Shown: positions 51,508-61,180, counted from the stretch's first letter. The stretch is 64,000 bases of DNA from JALORV01 sp963766365 (GCA_963766365.1 CAVXZK010000004.1:62001-126000); one strand, 5' to 3'. Notes: generated by a model not told the origin, from the letters alone. A program made the numbers and translations.

Positions 51508-51897
51508 TCATCCCTCGATGTCTCCGCCCGACTTTGCGAACTGCTCGGCGGCGTCGCGCCCGGCCTCCGCAATCAGGCGCTCCTGCTCGGCAGTGGCAAC
51601 CGGAATGCTGCCCTCGCCGACAGAGACGAGGCCAAGCCGCTGGGCTTCGCGCAGTTCGGCCAGCACTTCGGCGCGGCTGCGCGATGCCGCCGGGGTCTCC
51701 GCGACGACGTAGCCGCGTTCACCGTAGTCGCGATCACCGCGTGCATACGCCTCACGCATTTCCTGCTTGACTTGCTCGCGAGTGACGGAGGAAGTGATAG
51801 TCGACCAGTCGTTGATGTGCGGATCGGCTGCGTCAGCAAGCGCACCGGTCGTGGCCAACACGAGAGATGTGGCAAGTACAAACTTCGATGTCAACAT
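51508..51897 (-). CDS. Secreted DUF4148-family protein
   Basis: The 129-residue product has a signal peptide (MLTSKFVLATSLVLATTGALA). The DUF4148 signature follows: TREQVKQEMREAYARGD near 40-56, RGYVVAETPAASRSRAEVLAELREAQRLGLVSVGE in the middle. The family is common in Burkholderiales and has no known function. ATG 51897 with a GGAGCC SD is preferred to longer upstream frames. Confidence 0.78.
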   Translation of the reverse strand: MLTSKFVLATSLVLATTGALADAADPHINDWSTITSSVTREQVKQEMREAYARGDRDYGERGYVVAETPAASRSRAEVLAELREAQRLGLVSVGEGSIPVATAEQERLIAEAGRDAAEQFAKSGGDIEG

Positions 51898-52096
51898 TTT
51901 CAGGCTCCTAAGGTTGCGCCAAACGGGTTTCGGCGTGGGGGTACTCTGTGCCTCACTGCATCCAAAGTCCCGTGAGTATTCGGCACCTCGCTTGTGCATT
52001 TTCGGAATGATTCCAGCCCGCCTGTTCACACTCCGGCGCGACTTCATGCGTGGGTGCCTGCAGCGAAGTTGTGATGTGATGCCCTGAGCTCGCGCC

Positions 52097-52504
52097 ATGC
52101 CTGCCATCGCCTACACACTCGCCGAGGAAGAGATCGAACTGCAGCCAATCCGCGCGCAGGGCGCGGGCGGGCAGAACGTCAACAAGGTTTCCAATGCGGT
52201 CCACCTGCGCTTTGACATCATGGCGTCGTCGCTTCCGGATGAACTCAAGCAACGGCTGCTGGCGCGGCGGGATCAGCGCATCAGCGACGAGGGCGTCATC
52301 GTCATCAAGGCGCAGACGCATCGCAGCCTCGAGAAGAATCGTTCTGAAGCGCTGTCGCGCCTGCGGGCGGTCATCGATGCTGCCGCCGAGATTCCCCGGA
52401 CTCGCCGCCCCACGCGTCCGACTGCGACATCAAGGCGCAAGCGGGTCGAAAGCAAGGTGCAGCGCGGTCAAGTGAAGGCGCTGCGTCGGCGTGTTGTCGA
52501 TTGA
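52097..52504 (+). CDS. arfB: ArfB (YaeJ), peptidyl-tRNA hydrolase rescue factor
   Basis: Rescues stalled ribosomes. The 135-residue protein has the catalytic GGQ loop (AQGAGGQNVNKVSNAVHLRF near 20-39) and the basic C-terminal tail (RRKRVESKVQRGQVKALRRRV near 113-133) that enters the mRNA channel. Length is typical of ArfB rather than RF1/RF2. Confidence 0.92.
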   Translation: MPAIAYTLAEEEIELQPIRAQGAGGQNVNKVSNAVHLRFDIMASSLPDELKQRLLARRDQRISDEGVIVIKAQTHRSLEKNRSEALSRLRAVIDAAAEIPRTRRPTRPTATSRRKRVESKVQRGQVKALRRRVVD

Positions 52505-52612
52505 CCGGTGCATCAAACGGCGCGGGGCGAACGCCGAAACGTGCCTGAGGAGTCCCGGGGGCTCCGGACGTCGCGGTAGGGGCAAACGAAAACCCGGCAA
52601 AATCCGCCTTTG

Positions 52613-52702
52613 GGAAGCGTGGCCGAGCGGTTTAAGGCACCGGTCTTGAAAACCGGCGAGGGTTCACGCCCTCCGTGAGTTCGAATCTCACCGCTTCCGC
52701 CA
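52613..52702 (+). tRNA. tRNA-Ser (UGA anticodon)
   Basis: The acceptor arms GGAAGCG and CGCTTCC pair perfectly, the CCA end is encoded, and the anticodon stem CCGGT/ACCGG encloses loop CTTGAAA with anticodon TGA at 52647-52649. A long variable arm and the TTCGAAT T-loop are present. Total length of 90 bases fits a class II serine tRNA. Confidence 0.97.
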
Positions 52703-52721
52703 GACGACTTCACCGCTCCCG

Positions 52722-54221
52722 ATGACCGCCCGCCTCAGCCTCCAGGGAGTCACCAAGCGCTTTGGCGAGACGCTCGCCAACGACGCGATCTCTCTCGAGG
52801 TGATGCCGGGCCAGATCGTCGCCGTGCTCGGCGAAAACGGCGCCGGCAAGAGCACCCTGATGAAGATCGTCTACGGCGTCGTGCGCCCGGACGAGGGTCG
52901 CATCTACATCGACGGGCACGAAGTCAGCATCGACAGCCCGGCCCGGGCCCGCGCACTCGGCATCTCGATGGTGTTCCAGCATTTCGTGCTGTTCGATTCG
53001 CTGACGCTCGCGGAAAACGTTGCACTGGGCCTGCCACCGGAGCCGCTCACCGGGCTGACTGCGCGCATGCTCGAACTGGCCGAGCGGTACGACCTCGACG
53101 TCGATCCGGCCAAGCGCGTGCACGACCTGTCGGTGGGTGAGCGGCAGCGCGTCGAGATCCTGCGCGCGCTGATGACCTCGCCGCGGCTTCTGATTCTCGA
53201 TGAGCCGACCTCCGTGCTCAAGCCGCAGGCGATCGAGCGGCTGTTCGGCACCTTGGAGCAACTGGCGGCGGACGGCGTCAGCGTGCTTTTCATCAGCCAC
53301 AAGCTCGACGAGATCCGCCGAGTGACGCATCGCTGTGTGGTGCTGCGCGGCGGACGCCTGGTCGCAAACGTCGACCCGCGCGAGGAAACGGAAGCGAGCC
53401 TGGCGCGGCTGATGATCGGCGCAGACCCGCCGGCCATCGCGGCGCACGATTCGCCGCCCGGCGAGGTTGCGCTCTCCGTCACTGGGCTCGACACGACACA
53501 CGCTGTCGAGCGTCAGCACTGGCTGCACCAGCTTGATCTCGACGTATGTCGCGGCGAGATTGTTGGCATCGCCGGAGTGTCCGGCAACGGGCAGGCCGCG
53601 CTGATGGCCGCATTGTCGGGCGAGTGGGTCGACGCGAAGGGCTCGATCCGGCTGTTTGGCACCGAAGTGCTGTGCTTGCCGACCCGGCGCCGGCGCGCGC
53701 TCGGCCTGCGCTACATCCCGGAGGAGCGGCTCGGCCACGGGGCGGTCACCGCGCTGTCGCTGCAGGACAACGTCGTGCTAACCCGCGACACGCTGCGCAC
53801 GGGCGGTTTCGTGCACTACGGCGAGGCGCATCGTCTCGCGGCCACGCTGATTGAGCGCTTCGGAGTGAGGACGACGGGGCCGGAAGCGGCTGCGGCGAGC
53901 CTTTCCGGCGGCAACCTGCAGAAGTTCATCGTCGGGCGCGAGATCGAAGCGCAGCCGCGCGTGCTGCTGGTAAACCAACCGACCTGGGGTGTCGACGTCG
54001 GTGCGGCGGCCGCGATCCACAACGAGCTGATCGCGCTGCGCAAGGCGGGCTGCGCGATCCTCGTCGTCTCCGAAGATCTCGAAGAACTGTTCGAACTGAG
54101 CGACCGCCTGTACGTGATTTCGAAGGGAAGGCTCTCGCCCGGTGTGCGGCCCGGCGAAATCAGCGTGCAGGATATCGGTCGCTGGATGTCTGGATTGTGG
54201 CCGCAGCCGGAGGTGGCGTGA
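52722..54221 (+). CDS. Sugar/nucleoside ABC transporter ATP-binding protein (two cassettes)
   Basis: The 499-residue protein holds two ATPase cassettes of the simple-sugar/nucleoside (BmpA-associated) family. The first has Walker A GENGAGKST near 38, signature LSVGERQRVEIL near 135 and Walker B RLLILDEPTSVL near 157. The second is degenerate, with VSGNGQAALMAALSG and SLSGGNLQKFIVGREI near 388. This layout is that of YufO/NupA-type proteins. It starts 20 bases after tRNA-Ser, and two permease genes follow. The cargo is probably nucleosides or purine-like compounds, by family. Confidence 0.87.
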   Translation: MTARLSLQGVTKRFGETLANDAISLEVMPGQIVAVLGENGAGKSTLMKIVYGVVRPDEGRIYIDGHEVSIDSPARARALGISMVFQHFVLFDSLTLAENVALGLPPEPLTGLTARMLELAERYDLDVDPAKRVHDLSVGERQRVEILRALMTSPRLLILDEPTSVLKPQAIERLFGTLEQLAADGVSVLFISHKLDEIRRVTHRCVVLRGGRLVANVDPREETEASLARLMIGADPPAIAAHDSPPGEVALSVTGLDTTHAVERQHWLHQLDLDVCRGEIVGIAGVSGNGQAALMAALSGEWVDAKGSIRLFGTEVLCLPTRRRRALGLRYIPEERLGHGAVTALSLQDNVVLTRDTLRTGGFVHYGEAHRLAATLIERFGVRTTGPEAAAASLSGGNLQKFIVGREIEAQPRVLLVNQPTWGVDVGAAAAIHNELIALRKAGCAILVVSEDLEELFELSDRLYVISKGRLSPGVRPGEISVQDIGRWMSGLWPQPEVA

Positions 54222-54291
54222 GCGCCGCACGGTCGCTCCGAAGGCGCTCGCGTCCCGCTTGGGGGGACTGCCCGCAGGTCGAGGGGGCAAC

Positions 54292-55374
54292 GTGACGCTG
54301 CCTTTCGTGCTGGTGCCGCGCGCCGGACCCGCACGCGTCATGCTGTGGACGTCGCCGCTGCTGGCGATCGTGTTGACACTGCTGGCCGGCGCGTTGCTGT
54401 TCGCACTGATGGGCCAGGACCCGGTGCAGGGACTGAAGGTGTTCCTGTGGGATCCACTGGCGACGCGGCGCGGCTGGTCGGAACTGGGGCTGAAGGCAAC
54501 GCCGCTGATCCTCTGTGCGGTCGGACTCGCTGTCTGCTTCCGCGCCAACGTCTGGAACATCGGCGCGGAGGGCCAGCTGATCGCCGGAGCGATCGCTGGC
54601 GGCGGCATCGCGCTGCTCGCCACGCGCGACAGCACCCGCATGATCATCCCGGCCATCGTCGTTGCGGCGGCGCTGGGCGGTGCGGCATGGGCCTCGATCA
54701 CCGCCTGGCTGCGCGATCGCTTCAATGCGAACGAGATACTGGTCAGCCTGATGCTGGTTTATGTCGCCCAGCTGTTGCTGGCGTGGCTGGTGCATGGCGT
54801 CTGGAAGGATCCCGAAGGATTCGGCTTCCCGCAGTCGAAGCTGTTCGAGTCGGCGGCGCGCATGCCGATCGTGCTGGCGGGCACGCGGCTCAACATCGGC
54901 TTCGTGCTGGCGCTGGCGGCGGTCGGGGCGCTGTGGCTGATGCTGGCGCGCATGGTGATCGGTTTCCAGCTGAAGGTGGCCGGCCTTGCGCCACTGGCAG
55001 CGCGCTATGCCGGGTTCTCCGAGCGGCGTCTGCTGTGGTTCGCACTGTTGCTGAGCGGCGCGCTGGCTGGCATCGCCGGCGGCATCGAGGCGACCGGCCC
55101 GGTCGGGCAACTGACACCGACGATCTCGCCGGGCTACGGCTTCGCGGCGATCATCGTCGCGTTCGTTGGACGCCTGCACCCGGTCGGAATCGTCTTCGCG
55201 TCCTTCGTGATGGCGCTGTTCTACATCGGTGGCGAACTCGCGCAATCACGACTGGGGCTGCCGTCAGCGCTGACCGGTGTGTACCAGGGGCTGTTGCTGT
55301 TCTTCCTGCTCGCCTGCGACACGCTGATCATGTACCGGCTGATGCGCCGCAAGGCGATGGCGGTGGCCGCATGA
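54292..55374 (+). CDS. Nucleoside ABC transporter permease 1
   Basis: The 360-residue membrane protein belongs to the YufP/NupB-type permease family (NVWNIGAEGQLIAGAIAGGGIAL near 82-104, SPGYGFAAIIVAFVGRLHPVGI near 278-299). It has about eight to nine segments. The GTG at 54292, with a GAGGGGG SD, is preferred, placing the start 70 bases after the ATPase gene; longer frames add arginine-rich non-homologous sequence. Its stop overlaps the next permease ATG (ATGA). Confidence 0.86.
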   Translation: MTLPFVLVPRAGPARVMLWTSPLLAIVLTLLAGALLFALMGQDPVQGLKVFLWDPLATRRGWSELGLKATPLILCAVGLAVCFRANVWNIGAEGQLIAGAIAGGGIALLATRDSTRMIIPAIVVAAALGGAAWASITAWLRDRFNANEILVSLMLVYVAQLLLAWLVHGVWKDPEGFGFPQSKLFESAARMPIVLAGTRLNIGFVLALAAVGALWLMLARMVIGFQLKVAGLAPLAARYAGFSERRLLWFALLLSGALAGIAGGIEATGPVGQLTPTISPGYGFAAIIVAFVGRLHPVGIVFASFVMALFYIGGELAQSRLGLPSALTGVYQGLLLFFLLACDTLIMYRLMRRKAMAVAA

Positions 55375-56291
55375 ACGAGGTCGTGGCCCTGGTCGCTGCC
55401 ACGCTGAGCGCGGGCACGCCGCTGCTGCTCGCGGCAATCGGTATCGTCGTCAGCGAGAAGAGCGGCGTCGTCAATCTCGGCATCGAAGGGATCATGCTGG
55501 TCGCTGCCGTCGCGGGCTTCGGTGCGGCGCACGCGACCGGCATCGCGGAACTCGGTTTCGTTGCCGGAGCCGCCGCCGGAGCAGCGCTGGCATTGCTGTT
55601 TGCCGTACTGACGCTCGGCCTGCTGACCAACCAGTACGCGACGGGACTCGCATTGGCACTGTTTGGTGCAGGACTGTCGGCCTTTCTAGGTCAGTCACTT
55701 CAGGGGGAAAGCCTTGCCGCGCGCGGGGCCGACGGCATTCCCGGCCTGCGCGACATTCCGGCATTCGGTCAGGCGCTGTTTGCGCAGCACTGGCTCGTCT
55801 ACTTCGCGCTGCTGCTGGTCGGTGCGGTCGCCTGGTTCCTGAGCCGCACGCGCGCGGGGCTGGTGCTGCGCGCGGTGGGGGAATCGCCGGAGGCGGCGCA
55901 CGCGCTGGGCGTTCCGGTGCGACGCATCCGGATGATGGCACTGGCTTTTGGCGGCGCCTGCGCCGGGCTCGCAGGCGCGTTCCTGTCGATCATCTACACG
56001 CCGCTGTGGTCCGAGGGCATGGTGGCAGGGCGCGGCTGGATCGCGCTTGCACTGGTTGTGTTCGCCACCTGGCGCCCGGCGCGCGTTCTGTTCGGCGCGT
56101 ATCTGTTCGGTGGCGTGACGATGCTGCAGTTCCACCTGCAAGGTAAGGGCGTCGAGGTGCCGAGCCAGTTGCTGGCGATGACGCCCTACCTCGCGACGAT
56201 AGTCGTGCTCGCGCTGATCTCGCGCAATCCGCGGTGGATCCGGCTCAACATGCCGGCGTCGCTCGGAAGGACGTTCAGTCCCAACGCCTAG
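55371..56291 (+). CDS. Nucleoside ABC transporter permease 2
   Basis: The 306-residue membrane protein is the second permease of the transporter (EKSGVVNLGIEGIMLVAAVAGF near 29-50, AVGESPEAAHALGVPVRRIRMMALAFGGACAGLAGA near 165-200). It has about eight segments and overlaps permease 1 by 4 bases. It is the last gene of the ATPase-permease-permease operon; the binding protein is encoded 3.7 kb downstream. Confidence 0.87.
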   Translation: MNEVVALVAATLSAGTPLLLAAIGIVVSEKSGVVNLGIEGIMLVAAVAGFGAAHATGIAELGFVAGAAAGAALALLFAVLTLGLLTNQYATGLALALFGAGLSAFLGQSLQGESLAARGADGIPGLRDIPAFGQALFAQHWLVYFALLLVGAVAWFLSRTRAGLVLRAVGESPEAAHALGVPVRRIRMMALAFGGACAGLAGAFLSIIYTPLWSEGMVAGRGWIALALVVFATWRPARVLFGAYLFGGVTMLQFHLQGKGVEVPSQLLAMTPYLATIVVLALISRNPRWIRLNMPASLGRTFSPNA

Positions 56292-56430
56292 GCAGTGCAA
56301 GCACCATCGGCGCGCGTGGTCGAAGTGTCCGCCGGTTCATTCGCCGTTCGGCCGAGCGAATTGCGGTATCCATTCTTTTCTACGTTAAGAAGTCATGACA
56401 GAGCATAGAAAGTGTGCGATAAACGCTGTC

Positions 56431-56865
56431 ATGGACAAGATCAACCTAAAAATGCTCGACCTTCTCGCCCGTGATGGCCGCATGTCGTTCCGCGACCTGG
56501 GCGACGCGGTGAAGCTGAGCTCGAACGCGGCGGCGGAGCGCTATCGGCGCCTGGTGGCCGACGGCGCCATACGGCATGTGCGCGCGCGGGTAAGCCCCGC
56601 GGCGCTCGGCCGCGCGCTCGAAGTGCAGATCGACGTCAAGCTGCGTCCCAATGTCAGCGCCGAACGTTTCGAAGCGGCGCTGCGCAAGTTGCCGCAGATC
56701 ATCAGTGCGACGCTGATGACGGGCTCCTTCGACTATGCGGTCCGCGTGGCGTGCGCCGATCGCGACGAGCTGGTGCGGGTGACGGAAACACTCCGCGGCG
56801 CCGCTGGAGCACAGGAGACCTACAGCCGCCTGATCCTGCGCGAGATCGATCTCACGGTGCGCTGA
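56431..56865 (+). CDS. Lrp/AsnC-family transcriptional regulator
   Basis: The 144-residue protein has an N-terminal HTH (MDKINLKMLDLLARDGRMSFRDL near 1-23, LSSNAAAERYRRLVADGAI near 28-46) and a C-terminal RAM ligand-binding domain (VQIDVKLRPNVSAERFE near 73-89, TGSFDYAVRVACADRDEL near 106-123). ATG 56431 is preferred over ATG 56395 because the intervening codons (ACA, AGA, ATA) are unlike this genome. It lies between the ABC permease operon and a hydrolase gene, and may control the transporter in response to a metabolite. Confidence 0.87.
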   Translation: MDKINLKMLDLLARDGRMSFRDLGDAVKLSSNAAAERYRRLVADGAIRHVRARVSPAALGRALEVQIDVKLRPNVSAERFEAALRKLPQIISATLMTGSFDYAVRVACADRDELVRVTETLRGAAGAQETYSRLILREIDLTVR

Positions 56866-56872
56866 TTTCTCG

Positions 56873-58129
56873 ATGAACCGAATCGTGGTGAAGGGCGATC
56901 AGCGTTGCTTCAGCGGTGCCGGCAGCGACCGCGCTTGCGGCGGCTACGACGCTCGACAACGCATCCGTCGGTCCTGCAGCAGTCACGGGTTCGCCGCTCT
57001 CATGGTCGGCTGCGCCATGCTGTTCGCGGCCTGCGGCGGTGGTGGTTCGTCTACGGCGCCGGCGCCCGTTGCCAACGGCGCGCTCGTGGTCAGCGACTGC
57101 ACGATCGCCGCTGGAGCCTCCACCTGCCAGGCCACGATCCACTGGTCCTCGACCGGCGTGGCGCCGCGTGTGCTGCTGGCTGGGACCACCGTGTCGACGC
57201 TGGCGGCAGGCGCTACCGTGGTCGCGGTTGGCGTCGAGCGGCAGACCGTCGGTCTGTTCGACGGCGCCCAACTTCTCGAAGGGAAGTCGGTAGGCGGTAC
57301 CTGTGCCGCGGCATCGGCGTGGGATGGGTCTCGTTGCCTCGCGTTCGCCACCCGCACGATCGAACGGGCATCGACACCTTTCGTCGAGGGAGGTCTCGCG
57401 ATCACGCTCGAGGTCGTGGTGTACCGACCGCTGGGTAACGGGCCATTTCCGATCGCAATCTTTCATCACGGTTCGACGGGCAACGGCGACGATCCGTCAC
57501 TGTTCCGACTCACCTACACGAACGATTCCATCGCGCGTTTCTTTGCCGAGCGCGGCTGGATGGTGGCTTTTCCGCAGCGGCGCGGACGCGGGGCATCCGA
57601 CGGACTGTACGACGAGGGTTTCACGCCGGATCGTGCGCGCTATTCGTGCTTGCAGGCGCCGGCCGCGGCTGGCATCGAGCGCGCACTGGCCGACACCGAT
57701 GCGGCCCTCGACTGGCTGCGGACACGCGCGGAGGTCGATGCGGCGCGTGTGGTGTCAGCGGGCTTTTCGCGCGGTGGCTTGCTCGCGGCGGTGCATGCGG
57801 CGCGACGACCGACCGCGTTCCGTGGTGTGGTCAACTTCGTCGGCGGGTGGCTGGGCGAGGGCTGCATCGATGCAGTGGCCGTCAACCGCGGTTCATTCGT
57901 CGCCGCGGCAGTGTTCCCGGGTGCAATCGCGTGGCTGTACGGAGAGAACGATCCGTTCTACAGCGTTGCGCATACCGGGGCGAACTACGATGCCTTTCGG
58001 GCCGCGGGCGGTCAGGGCACGCTCAGCGTCTACCGACGCGCGGCCGGACTGAGCGGACACCTGATCATCAACGATCCGGCACTCTGGAGCAGCGAACTTG
58101 ATGCCTACGTACGCGGTCTTGCCAACTGA
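56873..58129 (+). CDS. Lipoprotein-type alpha/beta hydrolase
   Basis: The 418-residue protein has a hydrophobic segment with a lipobox-like FAAC (near 53-56) followed by GGGGS. If translation starts at the listed ATG, the n-region is unusually long; M44 would give a conventional lipoprotein signal. The catalytic part has a GFSRGG nucleophile elbow near 298, an acid region YGENDPF near 360 and a GLSGHLII His near 395. It resembles secreted esterase/peptidase-like hydrolases. It starts 7 bases after the Lrp gene. Confidence 0.78.
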   Translation: MNRIVVKGDQRCFSGAGSDRACGGYDARQRIRRSCSSHGFAALMVGCAMLFAACGGGGSSTAPAPVANGALVVSDCTIAAGASTCQATIHWSSTGVAPRVLLAGTTVSTLAAGATVVAVGVERQTVGLFDGAQLLEGKSVGGTCAAASAWDGSRCLAFATRTIERASTPFVEGGLAITLEVVVYRPLGNGPFPIAIFHHGSTGNGDDPSLFRLTYTNDSIARFFAERGWMVAFPQRRGRGASDGLYDEGFTPDRARYSCLQAPAAAGIERALADTDAALDWLRTRAEVDAARVVSAGFSRGGLLAAVHAARRPTAFRGVVNFVGGWLGEGCIDAVAVNRGSFVAAAVFPGAIAWLYGENDPFYSVAHTGANYDAFRAAGGQGTLSVYRRAAGLSGHLIINDPALWSSELDAYVRGLAN

Positions 58130-58235
58130 GTTCACGCCGTGTTCGTTCCCGCCGACGGGCGGATTGCTTGGCGCGGAGCGCCAGGGCCGCGGCAACTCGA
58201 GTGTCGGACCGGCTTGCCGCTCAAGTGATTCGGCG

Positions 58236-59903
58236 TCAGGTCGATAGCCTGGCAAGGCAGTCCTCGAAGCGCGCGTGAGCGCGCAGCCGCTGCGCGAAGC
58301 TGCGTTCCGAGGCGGCGCCTTTCGCTCGTGCGAGCGCGACGAGCGCTGCGCGCTCTGCGGCAGACCACTGCGCCATGGGCAGCGCGGCGATGAGCGGCGC
58401 GAGTCCGCGCCACGCCGTCCGCTCGTGGCGCGTGAGACTGTCCAGCGAATCAAGGCCACAGCGGCGGCCCGCTTCCGCCATCGCCTGCTCGAGGGCGACC
58501 GAGCGATCCTCCGCCAGCGACGCGAGGTGTTCGCCGATACGCAGGCCGATATGCGCCGGCAACAGCAGCGGCGCTGGATGCTGCGGATCCAGATCGAAGT
58601 GCAGGTGGTGCGCGGCCAGCGTGCGCAGTGTCTGCGGCGTCGATCGATGCCCTGGACGTATGCTCTGCCGCCGAGCTTCCGCCGAGGCCAGTCGCACCGC
58701 TGCGCGCACCCGCGGCCGGAAACCGAGCTTGAAATAGAACCACCATGCGCCCGACTCGATACCCTCGTCGTTCCCCTGTCCCAGCTGATAGGGCTCGATG
58801 CTGAAGGACGTGGCGCCGCTGAATTCGTGCAGCGCGGCGAGCAGACGGGCGAATGTATAGGCGGACTCGCCACCACGAAAGGATTCGAACGTGTTGAACG
58901 ACACCGCGACGGACCGGCCGAGGAAATCGGCCTGGTGATAGCCGATGGGCACGCCATTCTGCAATGTCAGTCCGCCGTAGATCGCGGGCAGTGCGGAGCG
59001 GCGTTCCGGCTGCATGCCGATCAGGACGAAATCCAGTCCATGGCCATCGTCGCAGAGCCAGACGTCCGCCTCGTTGCCATAGGCGAAGGCGTCCAGGTCG
59101 CGGTTGCGCGTGATCATCGCCTCTCGCGCCAGCGTGATCAGCACCTGTGCTTCGCGCGGCGGCATGCGCCGGATCGTGCGCAGTTCGCGAACGATTTCGC
59201 GTTGCAGGTCCGGGCGTTGGTGCCGCAGCGGGGCGGTCTGCCACGCGCGTGGCGCGCCGCTGTAGACAGCGGTCGTGCGCGTCGGCGTGCCGTCCATGGG
59301 CAGCAGTTCGCAACTCGGGTTTATCAGGTCGTAGAAAGCTTCGCGCGTGTAACTGTCGCCCGGCATCACGGCGATGCGGTCGAGCAGGAACGTCGCATCG
59401 GTGCGCGCGCCGCGGACCGCATCGAGCGCCTGGTAGCCCGGCAGGTGGCATTCGCGCAGTGCGTGGTTCTCCAGGCCGCTCATCAAGGCGGGCAGGCTCT
59501 TAGCGATCGATTCCTCGGCAATGGCGTCGCTGCGGTCGAGCCGACACGCAGTGGGCCAGCGGCGGGAGAGCCAGTGCGCGGTCGGGTAGAAGAACGGATA
59601 TCCCATGAGCGTGCCCGCAATGCCGCTGTGCGCGAGCGCGTCCCGATGCTTGCGCAGGTCGCGGCGCCGGGCGAAGTTGCTCAACATCTGCTCGACCTGC
59701 CGCAGCACATCAGCATCGTCGGGGTGCGCGCGCATGAAGCACAGCACTTCGTGCAATCGCCTAACCTGCTCGGCGGTACGCAGCGTCATATGTGCCAGGT
59801 CGCGCAGCGCTGCCAGCTTTGGTGCGGCCTGCCCCGGCGTGAAGTCCTCGCGGAGGCGTTCGAGTGTGGTCAGGGCGCGCGCAGACATGTCAAGCGGATC
59901 CAT
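58236..59903 (-). CDS. Large uncharacterised protein with GNAT-like C-terminal part
   Basis: The 555-residue soluble protein is rich in Arg and Ala. A helical N-terminal third (about 1-170) is followed by a mixed region. Near 385-405 the pattern NDEGIESGAWWFYFKLGFRPR resembles the last strand and helix of GNAT acetyltransferases, and an earlier VSFNTFESFRGGESAYTFARLLAAL supports a fold of that type. I do not recognise a full-length family. The strand is opposite to both neighbours, so it has its own promoter, probably in the 137-base gap before the BMP lipoprotein gene. A long open plus-strand frame across it is not coding-like. Confidence 0.65.
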   Translation of the reverse strand: MDPLDMSARALTTLERLREDFTPGQAAPKLAALRDLAHMTLRTAEQVRRLHEVLCFMRAHPDDADVLRQVEQMLSNFARRRDLRKHRDALAHSGIAGTLMGYPFFYPTAHWLSRRWPTACRLDRSDAIAEESIAKSLPALMSGLENHALRECHLPGYQALDAVRGARTDATFLLDRIAVMPGDSYTREAFYDLINPSCELLPMDGTPTRTTAVYSGAPRAWQTAPLRHQRPDLQREIVRELRTIRRMPPREAQVLITLAREAMITRNRDLDAFAYGNEADVWLCDDGHGLDFVLIGMQPERRSALPAIYGGLTLQNGVPIGYHQADFLGRSVAVSFNTFESFRGGESAYTFARLLAALHEFSGATSFSIEPYQLGQGNDEGIESGAWWFYFKLGFRPRVRAAVRLASAEARRQSIRPGHRSTPQTLRTLAAHHLHFDLDPQHPAPLLLPAHIGLRIGEHLASLAEDRSVALEQAMAEAGRRCGLDSLDSLTRHERTAWRGLAPLIAALPMAQWSAAERAALVALARAKGAASERSFAQRLRAHARFEDCLARLST

Positions 59904-60040
59904 CGCGTGGGAACGCAGAAGTTTGGCACGGCGACGATGACGCGGCCGTGGTGTCGGAGAGGCGCAGCGGATTGCGCGGTGCGTAGAATTCCCCGCTTCG
60001 CCTGAAATTCAACCTGCAAACCTTCCCGGAGAACACCAGA

Positions 60041-61180
60041 ATGAACCGGACTCTCTCGCTGCTGTCGGCCATTGCTGCTGCCACCGTCCTGGCGGCCTGT
60101 GGCAAGCCCGAACCCGCTGCGCCCAAGGTTGAGCCGGTGCCGCCCGCCAAGCAGGCGGAGGCGCCGAAAGCGGAGCCGCTTAAGGTCGGCTTCGTCTATG
60201 TCAGCCCGGTCGGTGATGCCGGCTGGACCTCGCAGCACAACGCCGGACGGCTGGCAATGGAGAAGGCGCTCGGCGACAAGGTGAAGACCGCGTTCGTCGA
60301 GAAGGTGCCCGAAGGTGCCGATGCAGAGCGCGTGATCCGCGACCTCGCGCAGCAGGGCAACACGCTGATCTTCACGACGTCGTTCGGATTCATGAACCCG
60401 ACGATCAAGGTGGCCGAGGAATTTTCGAACACGAAGTTTGAGCATGCGACGGGCTACAAGACGTCAGCCAACGTCAATACCTACAACGCACGCTTCTACG
60501 AGGGTCGGTATCTCGCCGGCATGGTCGCGGGCAAGATGAGCAAGACCGGGCAGCTGGGCTACGTCGCCGCGTTTCCGATCCCCGAGGTCCTGCAGGGCAT
60601 CAACGCCTTCGCACTGGGCGCACGTTCAGCGAATCCCAAGGTGCAGGTGCGGGTCGTCTGGGTCAATAGCTGGTACGACCCGGGCAAGGAGCGCGATGCC
60701 GCCAACACGCTGATCGGGCAGGGCGCCGACGTGGTGACGCACCACACCGACTCGACCGCGACTGTCGCGGTGGCTGAAGAGAAGGGCAAGATGGCGATCG
60801 CCTATCACTCCGACATGCGCAAGTTCGGGCCGACTGCGCAGCTTGCGGCCGTCACGCACCACTGGGGCGACTACTACACCGCACGCGCGAAAGCCGTGAC
60901 TGACGGCACGTGGAAGGTCGCGCCGGTCTGGGGCGGCATCAAGGATGGGTTCATCAAGCTGGAAGGCCTGTCGGACAAGCTGCCGAAGGAACTGGTCGAC
61001 GCGGTGAAGAAGCGCGAAGACGAGATCCGCTCCGGCACGTTCCACCCGTTTACCGGGCCGATCAGGACGAGCGAGGGCAAGGACGTGATCGCCAGCGGCA
61101 CGCTCACCGACGAGCAGCTGGGCAAGATGGACTACTACGTCGGCGGTGTCGTCGGCAAGGTGCCGAGCGGCGGGAAGTGA
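60041..61180 (+). CDS. BMP-family substrate-binding lipoprotein of the nucleoside transporter
   Basis: The 379-residue precursor has a lipoprotein signal (lipobox LAAC, C20) and a proline/alanine-rich linker (residues 22-48). It belongs to the BmpA/PnrA-like family (GFVYVSPVGDAGWTSQHNAGR near 51-71, KEERDAANTLIGQGADVVTHHTDST-like region near 215). The linker tethers it to the cytoplasmic membrane. It very likely serves the ATPase/permease pair at 52.7-56.3 kb, although the genes are separated by an Lrp regulator and two other genes. Confidence 0.87.
   Translation: MNRTLSLLSAIAAATVLAACGKPEPAAPKVEPVPPAKQAEAPKAEPLKVGFVYVSPVGDAGWTSQHNAGRLAMEKALGDKVKTAFVEKVPEGADAERVIRDLAQQGNTLIFTTSFGFMNPTIKVAEEFSNTKFEHATGYKTSANVNTYNARFYEGRYLAGMVAGKMSKTGQLGYVAAFPIPEVLQGINAFALGARSANPKVQVRVVWVNSWYDPGKERDAANTLIGQGADVVTHHTDSTATVAVAEEKGKMAIAYHSDMRKFGPTAQLAAVTHHWGDYYTARAKAVTDGTWKVAPVWGGIKDGFIKLEGLSDKLPKELVDAVKKREDEIRSGTFHPFTGPIRTSEGKDVIASGTLTDEQLGKMDYYVGGVVGKVPSGGK

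Noticed and set aside
54345..55370. Extended open frame upstream of permease 2 that would make a fused 648-residue protein
   Set aside because: It overlaps permease 1 out of frame and gives low-complexity sequence. The real permease 2 starts at the coupled ATG 55371.
58275..60005. 576-codon plus-strand open frame opposite the 555-residue gene
   Set aside because: It is rich in Arg/Glu/Gln without domain patterns. The minus-strand frame has protein-like composition and GNAT-like segments.
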